A DNA stretch of 27,244 nt from contig CAOKUH010000004.1 in the NCBI GenBank assembly GCA_948472605.1, positions 1 through 27,244 on the forward strand. Direction: 5' to 3'. Made by a program: the position numbers and the translations under genes. The notes beneath the pieces were generated by a model. The model was given only the letters and a program-made list of their open reading frames with translations, had not been told where the DNA came from and made no database searches. Origin of the DNA: an uncultured Mycoplasmatota bacterium (lineage in GTDB: Bacteria > Bacillota_I > Bacilli_A > RF39 > UBA660). Of this stretch, positions 22,817 through 27,244 are shown piece after piece; position 1 is the stretch's first letter, and the number at the start of each line of letters is the position of its first letter.

Positions 22817-23287
22817 TTGGAAAATTATGATTTAGTAGATGTAAAATCTATATCAAAAGATATTTTTGAAAAAATAAACTAAGAGCTAAAACATGACATA
22901 AGTGTTTCTAGATTTGTATGTTTTAATTATTCTGCATTAGTAACAAATGGAATCTTTTATAAAGATAAGTTAGTTGGACTTTTAAATTTAAGTTATTTTA
23001 TTGATAATAACATTGCAGTATCTATAGCTTTATTAGAAAAATATAGAAATTTAGGAATAGCCAAAGTAGTTACTGAAAAAATTGTTGATTATTATGGTAA
23101 AGTTTTTTCTAATTCTAAAATGTTTATATTTAATTGTTTAAATTATAATTATAATGCCATACAAGCATTTAAAAAAATGGGACTAAGAGAAACAAATGAA
23201 TTTGACGAAATCATGATGGATGAAGGAGCAGATTTCTTTAATAATTTTTATAAAGAAAATATATATAGAAAGTTAGAGGTAAAATAA
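22817..23287 (+). pseudogene. GNAT acetyltransferase gene interrupted by one in-frame stop
   Basis: TTG 22817, preceded by AAGGTGAT, opens a frame of 156 codons to TAA 23285-23287, broken only by TAA at 22880-22882 (codon 22). The remaining product has the GNAT acetyl-CoA motif A, with ALLEKYRNLGIAKVVTEKIV (the R-x-x-G-x-A loop), and a typical end, NYNAIQAFKKMGLRE. No start codon follows soon after the stop, so an intact protein cannot be made unless the stop is read through or is a sequencing error. The final stop overlaps the ATG of murD, so translation of the two was coupled. Confidence 0.8.
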
Positions 23288-24618
23288 TGATTAAAAATAA
23301 AAAAATTTTAGTTTTAGGAATGGCACGTAGTGGTACAGCAACTGCTAAATTATTAGCAAAGTATAATAATGAAATTGTTATAACTGATATGAAAGAACAA
23401 GAGGAAAATATTTTAAAAGAATTAAACGAACTAAATATAAGTGTAATTATTACAAAAGATCAAGAAAATTTATTAAATGAAAGTTTTGATCTAGTTATTA
23501 AAAATCCTGCTATTCGCAAAGATAATCCTACTATTTTAAAAGCTAAAAGCTTAAATATTCCTATAATTAACGAAATGGAAGCAGCTTATATGTTTTTGCC
23601 AAAAGATGTAACAATTATTGGAATAACTGGTTCTAATGGAAAAACAACGACAACAAAAATTACTTATGAACTTTTAAAATACACCAATAAAAATGTCTAT
23701 TTGGCAGGAAATATTGGCATACCTTTATCAAGTATTGTAAATGAAATAAAAAGCGACGACATTTTAGTTTTGGAAATATCCGATCACCAATTATGTGATA
23801 TGTATAAATTTAAAACTAACATTAGTGTAATAACTAATTTAAGTGAAGTTCACCTTGATTTTCATGGTTCTTATGAAGAATATAAAAATGTTAAAAAGAA
23901 AATATTTAACAATAATAATACTTTAGATATTGCAATACTTAATAAAGATAATAGTGACGTTTTAGATTTAACTACAGATATCTTACCTAAAAAAATATAT
24001 TTTTCAACAAATGAAAATGCCGATATTTATTTAAAAGATAATAAAATTATTTATCAAGAAAAAGAAGTTATTAACATAAAAGACATAAAAATAAGTGGTA
24101 CACATAACTATGAAAATATTATGATTGCTATTATAATAGCAAAAAAATTTGGTGTTTCTAATGAAAACATCCAACAATTTTTACAATCTTTTAATGGTGT
24201 AGAACATAGAATTGAATATGTTAGAACTTTAAATGGAGTAAAATTTTATAATGATTCAAAATCTACCAACAATGAATCAACAATTATAGCTTTAAAATCT
24301 TTTAAAGATAATGTGATTTTGATAATGGGAGGCCTTGATCGTAATATTCCATTTGATAGTATTTCTCCATATTTAACTAATGTTATATGCATAGTAGCTT
24401 ATGGAGAAACTAAAAATAAGATAAAAGAATTTGCAAATAAAAATAATGTTCAAGTTATTGTCGTTTCTAATTTAGAAGAAGCTACTATTAAATCTTATGA
24501 AATAAGTAAAGAAAATGATGTTATTCTTTTAAGTCCAGCTTGTGCTTCTTGGGATCAATTTGACAATTTTGAAATTCGAGGAGATGAATTTAAAAGAGTA
24601 GTTAATGAATTAAAATAA
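23287..24618 (+). CDS. murD: UDP-N-acetylmuramoyl-L-alanine--D-glutamate ligase
   Basis: The 443-residue cytoplasmic enzyme adds D-glutamate to UDP-MurNAc-L-Ala in peptidoglycan precursor synthesis. The N-terminal Rossmann part has VLGMARSG; the central domain has the ATP loop GITGSNGKTTTTK (112-124, Lys119). LSEVHLDFHGSYEEY is the Mur ligase metal and carbamate region, and the C-terminal part has YNDSKSTN, IMGGLDRN and SPACASWDQFDNFEIRGDEF. Length is normal. Where most MurD proteins read ELSSFQL, this one reads EISDHQL. GAGGT lies 6 bases before the ATG. It lies away from any mraY-ftsW cluster; the gene upstream is the broken GNAT. Confidence 0.93.
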   Translation: MIKNKKILVLGMARSGTATAKLLAKYNNEIVITDMKEQEENILKELNELNISVIITKDQENLLNESFDLVIKNPAIRKDNPTILKAKSLNIPIINEMEAAYMFLPKDVTIIGITGSNGKTTTTKITYELLKYTNKNVYLAGNIGIPLSSIVNEIKSDDILVLEISDHQLCDMYKFKTNISVITNLSEVHLDFHGSYEEYKNVKKKIFNNNNTLDIAILNKDNSDVLDLTTDILPKKIYFSTNENADIYLKDNKIIYQEKEVINIKDIKISGTHNYENIMIAIIIAKKFGVSNENIQQFLQSFNGVEHRIEYVRTLNGVKFYNDSKSTNNESTIIALKSFKDNVILIMGGLDRNIPFDSISPYLTNVICIVAYGETKNKIKEFANKNNVQVIVVSNLEEATIKSYEISKENDVILLSPACASWDQFDNFEIRGDEFKRVVNELK

Positions 24619-24680
24619 ATAATTTTTGATAGAATGTTTATTATTTTATATCTAAAAATATTAATAATATAAATGAGTCT

Positions 24681-24717
24681 AAGATAAAATACTAAAATTA
24701 TATTTTATCTTTTTTTA
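24681..24717. terminator. Bidirectional terminator between murD and the ART-like gene
   Basis: AAGATAAAATA (24681-24691) pairs perfectly with TATTTTATCTT (24701-24711), with T residues after it on the plus strand. On the minus strand it starts at the end of the convergent gene. Confidence 0.8.
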
Positions 24718-25426
24718 TTGTATTTTTAACATAAACGTAATATTCGTATAAAAATTCATGATTATCTTTTATATATTCTATATTTCTTTCTATTATGTAT
24801 ATCAAAATATCATTAGAGTTGATAGAATTATTAACTTTTAATAAGGATATTTTTTCAGGGCTTATAACTTTATTTGGATATGTTTGTAAATTCCAATATT
24901 CAACTCTTTTATCCTTCAAATTGCTATTTTGGGGATATAATAATTTTAGAAAAGATTCATAATAAGTATTTTTTACATCATCAATATCGTTATAGTCAAA
25001 ATCAATATTTTCTTCTAAATCTAAAATAAGAAAAACGCTATTTTCTAAAATAGATTTCATTTTTTTATAAGTTAGAAAACGTTTTTCTTGTGATTTTAAT
25101 GACTTTTTTACCATATTAACAGGAATACTTTTTATACAAAAAGGAATTTTCATATAAATAGTAGTGCCAAACCAATATTTGAATTTACTAGTAGTTAATT
25201 TTCCTGTTAACCATCTTAGCCAGACATCCATTATGGTAATAATGCCTTTTTCTCCTTCTACAAAAAAGATTTTAGGGGTTTTTTCAACGTACCTAGAATT
25301 TTCTCCAATTCTAGGTTCCAGCCCATTTTCAAAAATAGAATCCAAATTTTGTCTACTAGTATAATGAAAAAATGAGTGATTTAAATCAATTTCTAAAATA
25401 TCTTTAGTAATATAATTATTAATCAT
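24698..25426 (-). CDS. Putative ADP-ribosyltransferase-fold protein
   Basis: The 242-residue protein starts (after about 17 residues) with FFHYTSRQNLDSIFENGLEP, the H-Y-T ... I...G-L pattern that opens many ADP-ribosyltransferase-like folds (DarT, RNA 2'-phosphotransferase and related clostridial proteins). Next come RYVEKTPKIFFVEG and GIITIMDVWLRWL, which fits the nicotinamide-pocket strands. A catalytic Glu cannot be placed; candidates are in RVEYWNLQTYPNKVI and SPEKISLL. No signal peptide is present. AGGAGA lies about 7 bases before the ATG. No antitoxin gene is adjacent: it stands alone beside tRNA genes. Function is unproven; the assignment rests on the N-terminal motif. Confidence 0.5.
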   Translation of the reverse strand: MINNYITKDILEIDLNHSFFHYTSRQNLDSIFENGLEPRIGENSRYVEKTPKIFFVEGEKGIITIMDVWLRWLTGKLTTSKFKYWFGTTIYMKIPFCIKSIPVNMVKKSLKSQEKRFLTYKKMKSILENSVFLILDLEENIDFDYNDIDDVKNTYYESFLKLLYPQNSNLKDKRVEYWNLQTYPNKVISPEKISLLKVNNSINSNDILIYIIERNIEYIKDNHEFLYEYYVYVKNTIKKDKI

Positions 25427-25477
25427 ATTAAAGTTCTCCTTCTAAAATAACAATTAATTTATAAATTAAGCTATATT

Positions 25478-25506
25478 AAAACTCGAAATTCTGAGTTTCG
25501 AGTTTT
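25478..25506. terminator. Terminator downstream of tRNA-Leu
   Basis: AAAACTCGAAA (25478-25488) pairs perfectly with TTTCGAGTTTT (25496-25506). On the minus strand it lies 9 bases after tRNA-Leu and would end its transcript before the ART-like gene. Confidence 0.85.
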
Positions 25507-25515
25507 TTATCAATT

Positions 25516-25604
25516 TGGTGCCCAAGGCCGGACTTGAACCGGCACGGGTTTTAACACCCGCAGGATTTTAAGTCCTGTGCGTCTACCTATTCCGCCACTT
25601 GGGC
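25516..25604 (-). tRNA. tRNA-Leu (TAA)
   Basis: The minus strand gives a class II tRNA with acceptor GCCCAAG/CTTGGGC, anticodon loop CTTAAAA (anticodon TAA), a long variable arm (GGGTGTTAAAACCC), T-arm GCCGG/CCGGC and an encoded CCA at 25516-25518. Confidence 0.95.
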
Positions 25605-25637
25605 ATTGGCACTTGTCTTAATTAATAAGACTATTTA

Positions 25638-25666
25638 AGTATAATATTAAAATTTAAAATAATCAA
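25638..25666 (-). promoter_or_regulatory. Promoter of tRNA-Leu
   Basis: On the minus strand TTGATT (25666-25661) and TATACT (25643-25638) are 17 bases apart, and the tRNA begins 33 bases after the -10 box. Confidence 0.6.
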
Positions 25667-25709
25667 GTGTTTTTTTGACAAAAATAACTAAAAAATACGT
25701 TTTTTTCAG

Positions 25710-25739
25710 TTGACATAGAAAAAAGTACTATGATATAAT
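25710..25739 (+). promoter_or_regulatory. Promoter of the Ser-fMet-Asp-Phe tRNA operon
   Basis: Perfect TTGACA (25710-25715) and perfect TATAAT (25734-25739) are 18 bases apart, ending 12 bases before tRNA-Ser. Confidence 0.85.
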
Positions 25740-25751
25740 CTATTTGTCGCT

Positions 25752-25844
25752 GGAGGAATACCCAAGTCCGGTTGAAGGGACTGGTCTTGAAAACCAGGAG
25801 GTCGCGTGAGCGGCGCAGGGGTTCGAATCCCTTTTCCTCCGCCA
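25752..25844 (+). tRNA. tRNA-Ser (TGA)
   Basis: A class II tRNA with acceptor GGAGGAA/TTCCTCC, anticodon loop CTTGAAA (anticodon TGA), a long variable arm and an encoded CCA at 25842-25844. It is the first gene of a four-tRNA operon. Confidence 0.95.
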
Positions 25845-25863
25845 TTTAATTTATTTTAGTTAT

Positions 25864-25940
<77 letters not shown>

Positions 25941-25943
25941 TTT

Positions 25944-26020
25944 GGTCCCGTAGTGTAGCGGTCTATCACGTCTGCCTGTCACGCAGAAGATCGAGGGTTC
26001 AAATCCCTTCGGGACCGCCA
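25944..26020 (+). tRNA. tRNA-Asp (GTC)
   Basis: The acceptor is GGTCCCG/CGGGACC, the anticodon loop CTGTCAC (anticodon GTC), with discriminator G and CCA encoded at the 3' end. It begins 3 bases after tRNA-fMet. Confidence 0.95.
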
Positions 26021-26027
26021 TTTTTTT

Positions 26028-26103
<76 letters not shown>

Positions 26104-26167
26104 GTAAGCAATCTGTCCAGACTTTTATAGTTTAGGACTTAAATATATAAGTATCAATTTCAAATAA

Positions 26168-26178
26168 GAAGTTGGTAC
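26168..26178 (+). repeat. 11-bp inverted repeat, left copy, flanking the 91-aa ORF
   Basis: GAAGTTGGTAC is the exact reverse complement of GTACCAACTTC at 26501-26511. The left copy is 34 bases before the ATG and the right copy 12 bases after the stop. Confidence 0.55.
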
Positions 26179-26212
26179 TTTTTAATTGTTTAAGTAAAGG
26201 AGGACAGATGAA

Positions 26213-26488
26213 ATGGTAACTATTACAAAGAAAGAATTAGAAATTGATAATGAATTAAAGAATAAAATAGAATTTATATGTAGTTTTTGTAATACTACAC
26301 CTACTATTATCAATGGCAATATTAGAAAAATTAATAAGACAAATTTAAACTACATAGAACCCCATAGAATTATTATTAAAGGTGTAACATTTTTAGTATT
26401 TAATTATTCTAATGAAATCTTTATTGAGAATTTATCTAATAAAATCAAATTGTCAGATTTAGAAATCTTTATTAAGCAATTAAACTAA
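26213..26488 (+). CDS. Small hypothetical protein (91 aa) between inverted repeats
   Basis: Not recognised. The 91-residue alpha/beta protein has an N-terminal helix and a single CSFC pair (Cys residues three apart), then strands (RIIIKGVTFLVFNY) and a final helix. The site AAAGGAGG (26196-26203) fits ATG 26213. An earlier ATG at 26208 in another frame gives only MKW before TAA, a tiny ORF that overlaps this start. The gene lies between tRNA-Phe and the recombinase and is probably cargo of the same element. Confidence 0.6.
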   Translation: MVTITKKELEIDNELKNKIEFICSFCNTTPTIINGNIRKINKTNLNYIEPHRIIIKGVTFLVFNYSNEIFIENLSNKIKLSDLEIFIKQLN

Positions 26489-26500
26489 ATATAAGTATTT

Positions 26501-26511
26501 GTACCAACTTC
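26501..26511 (-). repeat. 11-bp inverted repeat, right copy, flanking the 91-aa ORF
   Basis: GTACCAACTTC is the exact reverse complement of 26168-26178, placed just after the 91-aa ORF. It could be a regulatory site pair or half of a terminator-like fold in the long transcript. Confidence 0.55.
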
Positions 26512-26554
26512 CTTTAAAATCGTCTTAAAATAGGCAAAAAATGGTAATTATGTC

Positions 26555-26582
26555 TTGACTTTACATTAAAAGAATCTATAAT
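26555..26582 (+). promoter_or_regulatory. Promoter of the serine recombinase leader
   Basis: TTGACT (26555-26560) and perfect TATAAT (26577-26582) are 16 bases apart. The recombinase ATG is 151 bases downstream, leaving a long leader with a hairpin. Confidence 0.65.
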
Positions 26583-26659
26583 AGAAAAGCAATAAAGGAA
26601 GTTTTATGTTTTTGTGGGGTTAATATAAAACAATAATAATTTAACATAATGAAATTTAT

Positions 26660-26704
26660 AGAGGTGCAAGACATAAAACCTAATGTCTTTGTCGCCTCTT
26701 TTTT
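26660..26704 (+). terminator. Attenuator-like hairpin in the recombinase leader
   Basis: AGAGG (26660-26664) pairs with CCTCT (26695-26699), and inside it AAGACAT (26668-26674) pairs with ATGTCTT (26683-26689). A T run follows. Lying between the promoter and the gene, it looks like a transcriptional attenuator, as known in leaders of several mobile-element genes. Confidence 0.65.
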
Positions 26705-26733
26705 GATGAAGAATAAGAAAGGATTTAAAGTTT

Positions 26734-27244
26734 ATGAACGAAGAAAAGAAAATTGCAGGGATTTATATTCGTGTAAGCACAGAAGATCAAGCTAGAGAAG
26801 GTTTTAGTTTACCAGAACAAGAAAAACGATTAAAAGCTATGTGTGAATATAAGGGGTATGAAATTTATAAGGTATATAAAGATGCAGGAATAAGTGCTAA
26901 AACAGGTAATCATAGACCAGCATTTGAAGAACTAAAAGAAGATATTAAAAACAAGAAATGTAATACTATTGTTGTTTTAAAACTAGATAGATTAACGAGA
27001 AGTGTTTATGATTGGGAAAACATAATGAAATTTTTAGAAGAAAATAATGCTTATTTAGATTGTGCAAATGATGATATAAATACTACTAATGCTAATGGTA
27101 GAATGGTTGCTAGACTTTTAACTACTGTTTCACAAAATGAAATTGAGCGAACAAGTGAGAGAACTAAAGTTGGACTTGCTGGAGCAATAAAAGTTGGCAA
27201 TATTCCAAATAAAGCACCCTTTGGCTATAAGCATATAAATAAGA
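26734..27244 (+). CDS. Serine site-specific recombinase, N-terminal part (cut by window end)
   Basis: The 170 visible residues form the catalytic domain of a serine recombinase. IAGIYIRVSTEDQAREGFSL holds the nucleophile Ser15; VVLKLDRLTRSVYDWE, NTTNANGRMVARLLTTVSQNE and ERTSERTKVGL are further catalytic and dimerisation segments. The following PFGYKHINK is the start of the Recombinase domain found in large serine integrases, so the complete gene should be about 450-550 residues. GAAAGGA lies about 11 bases before the ATG. The gene runs past the window, so the rest cannot be judged. It is the recombination gene of the element at the right edge. Confidence 0.9.
   Translation, partial: MNEEKKIAGIYIRVSTEDQAREGFSLPEQEKRLKAMCEYKGYEIYKVYKDAGISAKTGNHRPAFEELKEDIKNKKCNTIVVLKLDRLTRSVYDWENIMKFLEENNAYLDCANDDINTTNANGRMVARLLTTVSQNEIERTSERTKVGLAGAIKVGNIPNKAPFGYKHINK

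Noticed and set aside
25663..25845. Minus-strand ORF of 60 codons beginning MAEEKGFEPLRRS
   Set aside because: It is the reverse complement of tRNA-Ser and its promoter; such GFEPL-type peptides are well-known false ORFs over tRNA genes.

Overview
The window is very AT-rich, with standard bacterial gene structure: Shine-Dalgarno sites, short gene gaps and U-tailed hairpin terminators. TGA is used as a stop (for example 4839-4841, 14276-14278 and 15070-15072), so this is not the mycoplasma code. The gene content (YunB, YutD, a YutH/CotS-like protein, a NifU C-terminal domain, YnbB, a GSP13-like S1 protein) points to a low-GC Firmicute of the Bacilli/Erysipelotrichia kind, with at least some sporulation genes. 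The species cannot be named from the sequence.

Layout. 1-3750: a membrane protein, then a tight three-gene operon (stand-alone Clp-type AAA+ ATPase, a nucleoside 2-deoxyribosyltransferase-like protein, a Rossmann dehydrogenase). 3740-5055: a C39-like peptidase gene and a VanZ-like small ORF lie between two copies of one 27-bp hairpin with inverted flanks. 5055-5490: a small membrane protein and tRNA-His. 5490-7270: a gene graveyard next to tRNA-His, with a YunG-like fragment, a broken double-HTH regulator, a 5'-truncated IS200/IS605 tnpA with its end hairpin, headless ORFs and a decayed tyrosine recombinase. 7279-11200: a YhcG/DUF1016 nuclease-like protein, a YdcF-like protein, a lipoprotein, and a LigD with phosphoesterase and polymerase domains but no ligase domain. 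11323-11760: a small ORF and a GC-rich relic resembling the variable C-terminus of a diversity-generating-retroelement target protein.

11813-17200: housekeeping and metabolism, with an SDR, YnbB, two pseudouridine synthases, a 5'-nucleotidase, a lipoprotein, and a ferredoxin carrying a Cys-rich tail on the opposite strand. 17312-24618: a block resembling the yunB-yutD-yutH-yutI neighbourhood of Bacillus, an S1-domain protein, a GNAT gene broken by one stop codon, and murD. 24698-27244: an ADP-ribosyltransferase-like gene, tRNA-Leu on the minus strand, a tRNA-Ser/fMet/Asp/Phe operon on the plus strand, and the left part of a mobile element ending in a serine recombinase that runs off the window.

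The main points for follow-up are the variable-region relic at 11609-11732, the inverted-repeat-flanked peptidase segment at 3758-5037, the ferredoxin with a metallothionein-like tail at 16820-17200, and the tRNA-His graveyard.
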